Below, one piece after another: positions 1 through 7,552 of a stretch of DNA of 64,000 nucleotides; position 1 is the stretch's first letter; each line of letters starts with the position of its first letter. Both the position numbers and the translations under genes were made by a program. The stretch comes from BOG-1112 sp964611335 (lineage in GTDB: Bacteria; Bdellovibrionota_B; Oligoflexia; Oligoflexales; Bog-1112), in assembly GCA_964611335.1 (NCBI GenBank), contig CAZSXR010000002.1:620001-684000 (forward strand), given 5' to 3'. A model generated the notes under the pieces. The model worked only from the letters and a program-made list of their open reading frames with translations, had not been told where the DNA came from and did not search any database.

Positions 1-1
1 A

Positions 2-112
2 GGAATTCATGAAGAAAAATTGCAAATCAAAATCCCCCAAGATTCTGTCCTTTTGGAAAGCACCCCCGAGAAGATAAGCATCGAAGTTTACAGTAAAAAA
101 AAGAACTTGTAA
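2..112 (+). CDS. C-terminal end of a probable YbbR/CdaR-family protein (partial)
   Basis: The window opens inside a reading frame that ends at TAA 110-112 and encodes about 36 residues. The tail has alternating hydrophobic residues (VLLESTP, then KISIEVYSKKK), like the last beta strands of a YbbR repeat. CdaR, a YbbR protein that regulates the diadenylate cyclase CdaA, commonly lies directly upstream of glmM, and that is the main support for the name. The visible part is too short for a firm call. The 5' end lies outside the window. Confidence 0.4.
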   Translation, partial: GIHEEKLQIKIPQDSVLLESTPEKISIEVYSKKKNL

Positions 113-182
113 AAGCACGCCGGATTCGGCTAACTTAGTGAGTCAGAGTTGTATCTACTCAATAATACGGGAAGATTTTCAA

Positions 183-1607
183 ATGAAACCAAAGACCCTT
201 CACACACCTTCCATCCAACTTAAAAGAACTCCTTTATTTGGAACAGATGGCATACGCGGTCGTGCAAACTCCTATCCTATATCTCCCGAGATGGTTTTAA
301 AACTCGGACAGGCTGTTGGTCATTATTTTAAAAGTCATTATCCAAATCCCAGAATTTTAATAGGCAAAGATACCCGTAGAAGTGGGTATTTTTTAGAGCA
401 AGCACTCTCTTCGGGAATATGTAGCACGGGTGTTGATACATATTTTGTAGGCCCTCTTCCAACCCCCGGTATTGCATATCTCACACGAGGGATGAGAGCA
501 AATGCTGGTATAGTTATTTCAGCATCACATAATCCTTTTTATGACAACGGATTTAAAATATTTGCAGCTGATGGGTATAAACTCCCCGACAGCGCAGAAA
601 AAGAAATCGAAGATCTTATTTTTGATACAGACATATTAGATTCCAATTATCCAACAGGAGCTGACATCGGAACAACTGCTCGCATCGATGACAGCGTAGG
701 TCAATATGCAGTCTTTCTCAAAGAACAGTTTCCGAAACATCTGTCTCTCGAAGGTATCAAAATTGTTTTAGACTGCGCCAATGGGGCTGCTTATAAAGTT
801 GCTCCAAAAGTTTTTGAAGAACTTGGAGCAGACCTCATCGTCATCGGAGCACATCCGAATGGTATAAACATCAATGAAAATTGCGGTGCACTTCACCCTC
901 AAAATCTTCAAGAGCAAGTGAAATACCACAAAGCTGATATCGGTATCGCGCTTGATGGTGATGCTGATCGGATTATTGTCGTGGATGAAAACTCTGTTTT
1001 ACTAGACGGAGATGAACTGCTTGCGATATACGCCGAAGACTATTTCAAGAAAAATAAACTCCGAGATAAAGTTGTCGTTTCGACAATCATGTCTAATCTT
1101 GGCTTAGAGTTGTCTTTAAAGAAAATGGGTATCGATCTTCTTCGAACTCAAGTGGGGGATCGTTACGTTGTAGAAGAGATGCGAAAAAATAAATTCATCT
1201 TAGGTGGAGAGCAATCTGGGCATATTATTTTTGGAGATATCTCCACAACAGGGGATGGCATTCTTGCCGCACTAAGGCTTCTAGAAATTTTAGTTGAGAA
1301 GAAATCAAAAGTAAGTGAATTAAGAACCCTATTCCAAAAAATCCCTCAAGCTATGAAAAATATCGATGTTCCTGAACGTATTCCTCTTCACCACATGCCT
1401 GATCTTTCAAAACATATAGATGCAGTACAAAAATTTTTAGGTAATGATGGACGTGTTCTTTTTCGATATTCAGGAACAGAATTAAAAGCTCGCATCATGA
1501 TAGAAAGCAGTAATGGTGCACACATTGAAGGCCTCATAGAAGATCTTGCTAAAAATGCACTTCTCTGTTTCGAACAATACTATACTCGACCAACAACCTT
1601 AATATAA
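183..1607 (+). CDS. glmM: Phosphoglucosamine mutase GlmM
   Basis: Converts glucosamine-6-phosphate to glucosamine-1-phosphate in the cytoplasm, on the route to UDP-GlcNAc for peptidoglycan and lipid A. The 474-residue product has every hallmark of the alpha-D-phosphohexomutase family: FGTDGIRGRAN near residue 20, the phosphoserine loop SASHNP (Ser115 is the expected phosphorylated residue), the metal loop DGDADR, the sugar-binding GEQSGH, and the C-terminal phosphate-binding RYSGTE. The ATG at 183 follows GGGAAG. An upstream in-frame GTG at 138 would add 15 residues that do not look conserved. The gene follows the probable cdaR end and sits 10 nt before tsaE, so the three probably form one operon. 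Confidence 0.95.
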   Translation: MKPKTLHTPSIQLKRTPLFGTDGIRGRANSYPISPEMVLKLGQAVGHYFKSHYPNPRILIGKDTRRSGYFLEQALSSGICSTGVDTYFVGPLPTPGIAYLTRGMRANAGIVISASHNPFYDNGFKIFAADGYKLPDSAEKEIEDLIFDTDILDSNYPTGADIGTTARIDDSVGQYAVFLKEQFPKHLSLEGIKIVLDCANGAAYKVAPKVFEELGADLIVIGAHPNGININENCGALHPQNLQEQVKYHKADIGIALDGDADRIIVVDENSVLLDGDELLAIYAEDYFKKNKLRDKVVVSTIMSNLGLELSLKKMGIDLLRTQVGDRYVVEEMRKNKFILGGEQSGHIIFGDISTTGDGILAALRLLEILVEKKSKVSELRTLFQKIPQAMKNIDVPERIPLHHMPDLSKHIDAVQKFLGNDGRVLFRYSGTELKARIMIESSNGAHIEGLIEDLAKNALLCFEQYYTRPTTLI

Positions 1608-1617
1608 GAAAGTGAAT

Positions 1618-2085
1618 ATGAATATTTCTGAGAGTCTTCTTTGGACTGAGAACAATATAAATCTTCAAACAACAAATGTTGTTTCCAAAAAGATTGCAGA
1701 AGAACTTTCTAGGTCCGATTTTTTTTGTCTCTGGTTAATAGGAGATATTGGAGCAGGAAAAACTTTTCTGACAGGTGCTATTCTCAAAGAATTGGGATTG
1801 CATCCAGAGACAGCCGTAACATCTCCAACCTTTAGTTACCTAAGCGATTACATAATAAATAAAAAAACCTATGGGCATCTGGACTTCTATCGTCTTGCGG
1901 ACTCTAGCAGCCGAAACTCTTTGTCAGATTTATTAAGTTATTGCGACTACGATGGGCTCTTCCTAGAATGGCCTGAAAATCTTCAATCTCATGCAGAGAT
2001 CATCAGACCTACCAAGATTCTACGAATAGAAAAATCAGCAGATCTTCTAGCAAGAAACTATAATTTTTACGATGTGAACAGTTGA
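1618..2085 (+). CDS. tsaE: tRNA threonylcarbamoyladenosine synthesis ATPase TsaE
   Basis: P-loop ATPase that works with TsaB and TsaD to make the t6A37 modification of ANN-decoding tRNAs. The 155-residue product matches the usual family size. It has a Walker A motif GDIGAGKT about 45 residues in, TSPTFSYL (family TSPTF), HLDFYRL (family HxDxYR), and FLEWPE near the Walker B equivalent. A GTG at 1612 is an alternative start two codons earlier. It is the last plus-strand gene before the convergent RiPP-type operon. Confidence 0.9.
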   Translation: MNISESLLWTENNINLQTTNVVSKKIAEELSRSDFFCLWLIGDIGAGKTFLTGAILKELGLHPETAVTSPTFSYLSDYIINKKTYGHLDFYRLADSSSRNSLSDLLSYCDYDGLFLEWPENLQSHAEIIRPTKILRIEKSADLLARNYNFYDVNS

Positions 2086-2233
2086 CATCCTCCCTCAGCT
2101 AAGACATTCTCAATGTCACGCCTATTAGCTTCAGAACTCTTTTATCTATAATTCATCCTTTCAGCCTGTCATGATACACTCGATCTACGAATTGGACTAA
2201 GTCTATGAGATATTTCCCATCTGATTTTCTCTG

Positions 2234-2256
2234 AAATTTGACTAGGAGTCAAATTT
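2234..2256. terminator. 10-bp perfect inverted repeat at the tsaE/MFS convergence
   Basis: Arms AAATTTGACT (2234-2243) and AGTCAAATTT (2247-2256) pair perfectly around AGG, five bases beyond the MFS stop codon. It lies where two operons converge, so a bidirectional terminator or 3'-end stabiliser is likely. Neither side has a long T tract, so a classical intrinsic terminator is not certain. Confidence 0.4.
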
Positions 2257-2260
2257 GCTA

Positions 2261-3370
2261 TTATGAAGATTTTTCATATGTATACAGTTTTTTACCAAGC
2301 ATTTCATTAACGAACATCATTATTAAGCCAATGGATAACAGAATTATATCAACAATATATTCATGTAAAAAATTATTCAAAAGTTGAAATAACGGTATTA
2401 AAATTGCTGGCAAAAGAACTCCTGCCACGAAAAGCCCACTTGATGTTTGAATTTTTTCTAAAGTATTTTTTAACCCTGAAACACGATTTTGTAATTCTAA
2501 ATCTATAAATGAAAATATCATTCCGCATAGTGCAACTGTATAAATCGGATTGAAAATATCTTGTGGAATAAACACTAGAATTAATATTATTAATACATAG
2601 AAAAAATTAATAACCTTAGATGAAAAATTGAAACAAAAAAAATTGAAACAAAGCCCAAAAACAACTCCGAAAGAAAAAGAAGATAGAGTAAAACCGAAAT
2701 ATGTAGTTTCTTTATTGAGTCCATGACGTAAAACCCAAGTCATAAGAGTGGCTATAGGTAAAAGATCACGAGCTGCTTCTAATAGTTTTTTAGGAGAAAT
2801 TTGGCTTTGATTCCTTTCAATTGTTGTACTCATAGGTAGTTTAATGACTATGGCAGATATAATAAACAATGCTGCATGAGATAAGAGAAGACATATTCCT
2901 GATATTTTCAAGGATACTAAAAACGTAATTGCAGGTTTAGAAATTAATGTCGCAATATTTTTTCCGAAAGTATTTATATTCATATGCTTTTTAGGATCAA
3001 TAGATAACATAAGAAGAGCGTTCTGGATTAAAGGTCTATATAAAGCATTCCCCATGGAATAGAAAAAAATTGCTACCATAAGCACAAAAAACTGTGTGGA
3101 GTCTGTCTCCCAAAATTCAGAGAATGAGAGTGCTGCAATCGATAAAAGACATAGAGAAATTGAAATCTGCATTGATGCTCGAAGACTTTTTGATTGAATC
3201 AATTTTTGTACAAGCCAGTAGCTAATTACAACAGCAATCATTTGCCAAACAAAGATCCAATTAATGATTTTTTTTAATTTCTCATTTTCATGAACCCAAA
3301 GAAGTACATAAAGATCAAGCGACTGCAATGCTAATGTAAACAATATATTTGAAGTTATTATAGCTTTCAT
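2261..3370 (-). CDS. MFS-like multi-pass membrane transporter, last gene of the RiPP-type operon
   Basis: The 369-residue protein is almost entirely hydrophobic, with roughly ten to twelve predicted membrane segments. It begins directly with a membrane helix (TSNILFTLALQSLDLYVLLWV). The layout, with short cytoplasmic loops and a longer basic loop mid-protein, resembles MFS drug or peptide exporters, but no diagnostic motif is intact. Its start overlaps the stop of the CPBP gene by four bases, so the two are probably translationally coupled. As the last gene of the maturase operon it is the best candidate for exporting the mature product or giving self-immunity. That role is inferred from position. 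Confidence 0.6.
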   Translation of the reverse strand: MKAIITSNILFTLALQSLDLYVLLWVHENEKLKKIINWIFVWQMIAVVISYWLVQKLIQSKSLRASMQISISLCLLSIAALSFSEFWETDSTQFFVLMVAIFFYSMGNALYRPLIQNALLMLSIDPKKHMNINTFGKNIATLISKPAITFLVSLKISGICLLLSHAALFIISAIVIKLPMSTTIERNQSQISPKKLLEAARDLLPIATLMTWVLRHGLNKETTYFGFTLSSFSFGVVFGLCFNFFCFNFSSKVINFFYVLIILILVFIPQDIFNPIYTVALCGMIFSFIDLELQNRVSGLKNTLEKIQTSSGLFVAGVLLPAILIPLFQLLNNFLHEYIVDIILLSIGLIMMFVNEMLGKKLYTYEKSS

Positions 3371-4104
3371 TGTAAACTGCGATTTTTTTTAGATAAAACC
3401 AAAAAAAATACTATTGTTAATATAAGAAAAACAAAAAGATGATGGGTAGAAAATATAATTCGGAATCTATTAGGTTCGTTCAGGATGGCCCCATTGATAG
3501 ACAACTCAGGTAGAAGGAATATTAAATTCCAAGCCAAATGAACACCCCAAGAAAAAGCGATAGTCTCAGTTACTAAATAAGAGTACAGGCGAATAAAACC
3601 GAATAAACTCAACCCCACAATTGCATTTATTGTTAGGGGGTCACTTTCGAAACGAAATGGATTTGTATAAAATAACTGATGCAACAAACCGAAGGAAATT
3701 CCCAAAAGAGATAATTTGAAAAGAAGATTTCGATGTCGCTTTTTATTTTGGAAGAAATACAAGAACGGAATGTAGCCGAGACATATTTCTTCACACAAAG
3801 TTTGTCCAATTAAGTAGAGTACCCCCATAAAAATTGGAGAGGAATATGCGAATTCTAAATTGAAAATTCTTGAAATTACCGAACTCACGAGTGCTGTTGA
3901 TAAAATTGCAGAGAAAAATAAAACGAACTGCTTGTGATTCCATGAAAGGCCACAAAGAGCTATTTTTTCATTAAAAGGTTTACCGGAAAGTATATACCAA
4001 AGAGCAGCAAGGACCAAAATAGGCCCCATCAATGAAATATACTCAAAAGTATAACAAAGCAACATGTGAACGCAGATGATTGAGAGAAGTTGAGATATCT
4101 TCAA
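3367..4104 (-). CDS. CPBP-family (Abi/CAAX-type) intramembrane protein, candidate leader peptidase
   Basis: The 245-residue multi-pass protein carries the CPBP glutamic-protease motifs: E105-E106 in LCEEICLG, FGLLH with H142, and HLAWN with H189 and N193. In most members motif 1 is EExxxR; here the Arg position is Gly110, so activity may be altered. CPBP proteins often sit in bacteriocin and RiPP operons, acting as immunity factors or leader proteases. It starts at TTG 4104, overlapping the TGA of the 38-codon gene upstream, and overlaps the MFS gene downstream. A role in leader removal or immunity is inferred. Confidence 0.65.
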   Translation of the reverse strand: MKISQLLSIICVHMLLCYTFEYISLMGPILVLAALWYILSGKPFNEKIALCGLSWNHKQFVLFFSAILSTALVSSVISRIFNLEFAYSSPIFMGVLYLIGQTLCEEICLGYIPFLYFFQNKKRHRNLLFKLSLLGISFGLLHQLFYTNPFRFESDPLTINAIVGLSLFGFIRLYSYLVTETIAFSWGVHLAWNLIFLLPELSINGAILNEPNRFRIIFSTHHLFVFLILTIVFFLVLSKKNRSLQ

Positions 4105-4217
4105 TTCTGTTTGAATCCTTCAGAAGTAGAAGTAGCTTCAAATGTATAAGTCATAACCGAATCTGCTACCAACAAAACAACTAAAATTAAGAACAAGATT
4201 CCAAATATCAATTTCAT
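4101..4217 (-). CDS. 38-residue single-span membrane peptide in the RiPP-type operon
   Basis: A small frame lies between the second radical SAM gene and the CPBP gene. It starts at ATG 4217, overlapping the upstream TGA as ATGA, and ends at TGA 4103-4101, overlapping the TTG start of the CPBP gene. The peptide opens with a hydrophobic helix (LIFGILFLILVVLLVA) followed by a short Thr/Ser-rich tail ending GFKQN. The tight overlap at both ends is what one expects of a real, coupled gene. It contains no Cys, so it is not an obvious second substrate. It could be an immunity peptide or a membrane anchor or partner for the transporter or CPBP protein. I do not recognise a family. Confidence 0.55.
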   Translation of the reverse strand: MKLIFGILFLILVVLLVADSVMTYTFEATSTSEGFKQN

Positions 4218-5377
4218 TGCGACTCCCAAAGATGTTTCAATTTAAAACTCATTGAACAGCCCCGTTTTGGTTGAGCTTGAAAACTATTTCCCATCAAATA
4301 TGCAGCAGCAGGACAAACAGAACAGTATCCTTTTGCACCACAACCATTACATCCTGTTCTTTGTTTGTTGATCTCTTCTCGAAACAAGACCCACTCTGGA
4401 TAATCCCAAGCCTTGCTTAGCTCTTCTGTTCGTAAATCTGCTAATTCTTGCGGAAGAAATTCGCAAGGTTTTACTTTGCCGCTAGATGAAACACATAGAC
4501 GATTAATTCCTGGTTTACAGTTACGTCTATAAGATAAGTTCTTTTGGATATCAATTTCGCCCTTATCAGCTACATCACGAATAGCTGTTATTACATAATC
4601 ACAAAACCCATCAATTTCTTCGTTATCATTCGTACCATCACGTGCAGGTATCATTTGCGGTGAAATAGTGTGAGGCAATCCTAGTTCATCTCCCCATTGT
4701 TTTGCTATTCCAGCTTGATGAGCACTCAAACTGGTTATTACGAACTTTACGCCAGTGGGTACTTTATATTTTTTAAGAAGTCTTAACCCATGGATAGTGC
4801 GCTCAAATGAACCTTTGGTCTGCGTCACTTTATCATGAACTTCTGATGTAAGACCATAGATGCTCACCTCTACTGCGCAAATCGGTAGTTCAGATAACGC
4901 TTTAGCAGTTCTTTCACGTATGAGTGAACCGTTACTTTGAATCATTGTAGCAAAACCTTTATTAATAGCTAATTCTGCTAATTTTAAAGCATCTGGCCTT
5001 ACAAAAAATTCTCCACCTGTCAACGTTAAGTATAAACAGTTTCGTGCTAGTAATTGATCCATAATTTTTTCAATATCTGGAACTTTTAATTCCTCGACTT
5101 TCGCGTACCTCTCGTCTCCTACATAGCAATGCACACATTTAACATTGCAACGAGCTGTTGGTTCAATCGATGCTTTCCACAAACTCGATGTTTTCAATGT
5201 GAGTTCTTGCATCAAATCAAAAGACCTACTGCTTGTAAAAATGGTTCCATCAGGACCTACGCATTGAAGCCTTCCTCCAAGAGAGCCGTCTGCATAAACT
5301 CTAAATGTGTGTCCATCCAAAATTTTTTCTGCGTACCATAATTTATTGTCGAGAGTAGAGTCTTGAACTGTTTTCAT
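4214..5377 (-). CDS. Radical SAM/SPASM peptide maturase (second maturase)
   Basis: Predicted 387-residue radical SAM enzyme that would modify the linked precursor peptide. The cluster motif is C77-x3-C81-x2-C84, followed by LTLTGGEFF, the GGE SAM-binding motif. The C-terminal SPASM region is full: C287, C295, C305, then C343-x2-C346-x5-C352-x2-C355 and C374, enough to hold two auxiliary 4Fe-4S clusters. ATG 5377 is chosen because GAGG lies six bases upstream; a GTG at 5395 would add six residues. The N-terminal ~60 residues are not a clear RRE. The gene overlaps the GNAT gene by 35 bases. Shared segments with the first maturase (TQ-KGS--RT) show the two are paralogues. Confidence 0.85.
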   Translation of the reverse strand: MKTVQDSTLDNKLWYAEKILDGHTFRVYADGSLGGRLQCVGPDGTIFTSSRSFDLMQELTLKTSSLWKASIEPTARCNVKCVHCYVGDERYAKVEELKVPDIEKIMDQLLARNCLYLTLTGGEFFVRPDALKLAELAINKGFATMIQSNGSLIRERTAKALSELPICAVEVSIYGLTSEVHDKVTQTKGSFERTIHGLRLLKKYKVPTGVKFVITSLSAHQAGIAKQWGDELGLPHTISPQMIPARDGTNDNEEIDGFCDYVITAIRDVADKGEIDIQKNLSYRRNCKPGINRLCVSSSGKVKPCEFLPQELADLRTEELSKAWDYPEWVLFREEINKQRTGCNGCGAKGYCSVCPAAAYLMGNSFQAQPKRGCSMSFKLKHLWESQ

Positions 5378-5921
5378 AGCACGCCTCAAATTCACTTCTT
5401 AAAATTGCCATTGCCAAAATATCGCTGTATTTACCATCGACATACTGTGCTTCTCGCAGAACTCCTTCTTCTTGTGCACCCAGCCTCGCAAACATATTGA
5501 TACAAGGTTTATTACAGATTAGAATGTGACTTTGTATTCTGTGTAAATTGAGTCCTCTAAATGCGTATTCTAGAACGCTAAAACAAAGTTCGGCACCAAA
5601 TCTCTGTCTTCTATAATTTGGCTCTAGGTTTTCACCAATGTGAGCACTTCGGTTTTGCCAAGAAATTCTATTTAATCCGCATGAGCCAACGTAAGAAGAA
5701 CTCTCTTTATGAAATGCGACAAAAATAAACCCATCGGTAGCATTTAGGTTAGCTTCAGCAGCAGCACGTTTTATATTTTTACTACTCGGTAATTTGGAGC
5801 TGCCAAGTAAATTTGCAGTGATAGAATCATGATGATAGATCTGAGGAAATCTCTCTAAATCTTCATTTTCCAATCCACGAATGTAGAGCCGTTTACTCTC
5901 GAAAAGAAAAAAATTATCCAT
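5343..5921 (-). CDS. RimJ/RimL-like GNAT N-acetyltransferase
   Basis: The 192-residue protein has the GNAT layout of the ribosomal-protein-serine/alanine acetyltransferase type: N-terminal ESKRLYIRGLENEDLE, central SYVGSCGLNRI, the acetyl-CoA loop RRQRFGAEL, and a C-terminal NKPCINMFARLGAQEEGVLRE segment. It overlaps the first maturase by eight bases and the second by 35, so it is embedded in the RiPP-type operon. It may acetylate the mature peptide, for example its N-terminus after leader removal, or may confer self-protection. Substrate is inferred from context only. Confidence 0.8.
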   Translation of the reverse strand: MDNFFLFESKRLYIRGLENEDLERFPQIYHHDSITANLLGSSKLPSSKNIKRAAAEANLNATDGFIFVAFHKESSSYVGSCGLNRISWQNRSAHIGENLEPNYRRQRFGAELCFSVLEYAFRGLNLHRIQSHILICNKPCINMFARLGAQEEGVLREAQYVDGKYSDILAMAILRSEFEACYENSSRLYSRQ

Positions 5922-7140
5922 TCATGGCCTCTAAAATCTTATCCGTATAGGTGTATGTTTCTTTAAAATTACCATGCTCTAAATATCCAAGACCGGGACA
6001 TCCGAAGTCAGTTGGACGTTTCCGCATATTCCCTTTGTTCCAAAGAGCACTGAACCCTTCCTGATGAACATTACCTTTGGAAATTGGCAAAAGTTCGCAA
6101 GTATAAAAATCCCCTTTATGATTAACGCGACATTTTGTAATTCCAGCAAAGCAATATTTTTTCTTTGGGGGAAACAAAAGTCCTTGGGCTACCCATCTTG
6201 CGATTTTATTTGGGTCAACTCGTATATCATTAACACCGATCTTATTATTATAATCATTCTGAATTTGATAAGTTACGTTATACGGAAGACCTTTTTGCTT
6301 CCAACTTTCACAAAAATCTTCAAAATCATCTTCATTATTTTTCATTAAAATGTAGCGACCCCAGATATTCATTCCATGGGACTTCATACTCGTGATGGTA
6401 TCCATTGTTCGCTTGTACGAACCTTTCAGCTGAGTGATCGCATCGTGAGTCTTTTCCGAGTTTCCATAAATACTAATATTTATGCAATCTAATGGATAAC
6501 TAGCCAAACGTTTTATTTTCTTCTCAGTAAAAAGAGTCCCGTTCGTTAAGAGAGCTGTTGGAAAAGTTCTTGTTGAGATATCAAGAATGTCCCATATATC
6601 ACGATTAAGAAAAATCTCTCCACCAGTTAAAGAGATAAAAAAAGCGTTTTCTTTAACAAGATCATCTCTAATTTTTTTGAATTGCTCTTTGTCCCATTGA
6701 AATTTCGCACGTGGTAAATAGCAATGAATGCAAGCACAGTTACAATAACCAGTTAGTTCGATACCAACTTCTAACGGCATGCCATTTTTTATGTAGTAAT
6801 CAGCAGTGTACTTATAGGAATCACGTTCTTGTGTAGATTCAAAAGAGTGAAAATATTTTTGTTCGATTGTTTTGATTGAATTTACAAAATCATTAGCAAA
6901 GGAAGATATATCTTCTTTCAGTAAAGTCAGGGGAACGTCAGTAAAAATTTTTGAAAGCGTTTCAGAAACGGAGTGTAAAGTGTCGCCTTCTTGAATTTTC
7001 TCGAAAATTAAACGCCCTACCTCGTTTAGATAACGAAATTGTTTATCTCTAATATCGTAAATAGCAAGCTGCTCACCGATCTCACGGGTATACACTTTGC
7101 CACTAAACTTATACTTGGCTAGATCTTCGATCCCTAACAC
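5914..7140 (-). CDS. Radical SAM peptide maturase with fused PqqD-like RRE domain
   Basis: The 408-residue protein has three parts. Residues about 15-95 form a PqqD-like RiPP recognition element (IYDIRDKQFRYLNEVG, then alternating helices), which in known systems binds the precursor leader. The radical SAM core has C133-x3-C137-x2-C140 and LTGGEIF. The C-terminal cysteines are reduced to C330, C337, C348 and C381, fewer than a full SPASM, so probably one auxiliary cluster. It starts at GTG 7140 with a weak GGAAG upstream. It is the first enzyme gene after the precursor, separated from it by a stable hairpin. Likely job: leader-guided modification of the Cys-rich C-terminus of the precursor. 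Confidence 0.85.
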   Translation of the reverse strand: MLGIEDLAKYKFSGKVYTREIGEQLAIYDIRDKQFRYLNEVGRLIFEKIQEGDTLHSVSETLSKIFTDVPLTLLKEDISSFANDFVNSIKTIEQKYFHSFESTQERDSYKYTADYYIKNGMPLEVGIELTGYCNCACIHCYLPRAKFQWDKEQFKKIRDDLVKENAFFISLTGGEIFLNRDIWDILDISTRTFPTALLTNGTLFTEKKIKRLASYPLDCINISIYGNSEKTHDAITQLKGSYKRTMDTITSMKSHGMNIWGRYILMKNNEDDFEDFCESWKQKGLPYNVTYQIQNDYNNKIGVNDIRVDPNKIARWVAQGLLFPPKKKYCFAGITKCRVNHKGDFYTCELLPISKGNVHQEGFSALWNKGNMRKRPTDFGCPGLGYLEHGNFKETYTYTDKILEAMNG

Positions 7141-7180
7141 GTTAAGACTTCCAATAGTATTTAATATGAAGTGAAATGGA

Positions 7181-7202
7181 TTGCTCCCTTTTACGGGAGC
7201 AA
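7181..7202. repeat. Intercistronic stem-loop between precursor and first maturase
   Basis: An 8-bp perfect stem (7181-7188 with 7195-7202; TTGCTCCC/GGGAGCAA) closes a six-base loop. In the transcribed (minus) direction it lies 20 nt after the precursor stop and is not followed by a U tract. It therefore looks like an mRNA 3'-end protector or attenuator that would raise precursor over enzyme levels, not a full terminator. Confidence 0.55.
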
Positions 7203-7222
7203 AAAACTAACAAGCTACGCCT

Positions 7223-7300
7223 TTAACATGAAGTACAGCAGTTAGAATCAAGAGCTACAGCAGTTGTGACGACGATGACTTGAGGTTTTGTGTAAGACAT
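7223..7300 (-). CDS. Putative 25-residue Cys-rich RiPP precursor peptide
   Basis: The gene starts at ATG 7300 with a textbook AAAGGAG at 7313-7307, six bases upstream, the best ribosome binding site of the operon. It ends at TAA 7225-7223. The N-terminal part contains KPQVIVVTTA, suited to beta-strand pairing with an RRE as in other radical-SAM precursors. The C-terminus is NCCTSC, three cysteines in the last five residues. The next gene encodes an RRE-fused radical SAM enzyme. Its size, strong translation signal, Cys-rich end and neighbours all fit a substrate peptide. Likely modifications are thioether (sactionine or ranthipeptide type) bonds or a metal-binding product; chemistry is inferred. 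I do not recognise the precursor family. Confidence 0.75.
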   Translation of the reverse strand: MSYTKPQVIVVTTAVALDSNCCTSC

Positions 7301-7343
7301 GTTGAACTCCTTTAAGTTGATTAATATTTACACATCCAACGAA

Positions 7344-7364
7344 AATGCTGTGTATCACAGCATT
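7344..7364. promoter_or_regulatory. 21-bp perfect palindrome upstream of the precursor gene
   Basis: Arms AATGCTGTG and CACAGCATT (9 bp each, perfect) flank TAT, 44-64 bases before the precursor ATG. It is either an operator for an unknown dimeric regulator or, if transcribed, a 5'-UTR hairpin. No clear -35/-10 pair could be assigned nearby. Confidence 0.5.
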
Positions 7365-7552
7365 AAGAGAAACGTTAGAGATTTTCTTTGAAAACAAAAG
7401 ATCGTATAAAATGTCAGTGGCGGGTATCTTGCTGCGATCATTTCCTACCATGAAGGAAGAAAAGTCTAAAAAGACATCAAATACAAAAAATGATAGTTTT
7501 GAAATTAGAATAAAGACATGAGCAGGAGCTTCGCCATACAAGAAGATCAAGA

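Noticed and set aside
2084..2130. GACATCCTCCC stretch resembling the end of an IS200/IS605-type element
   Set aside because: The following bases do not form the expected end hairpin and no transposase remnant is nearby; a chance match is likely.
5129..5341. 70-codon plus-strand Cys-rich frame inside the second maturase gene
   Set aside because: It is the shadow of the maturase's conserved Cys-containing region and has no start signal.
7248..7550. 100-codon minus-strand frame between tRNA-Arg and the precursor gene
   Set aside because: It starts at TTG without a ribosome site, overlaps the precursor in another frame and contains the palindrome; composition does not look protein-like.
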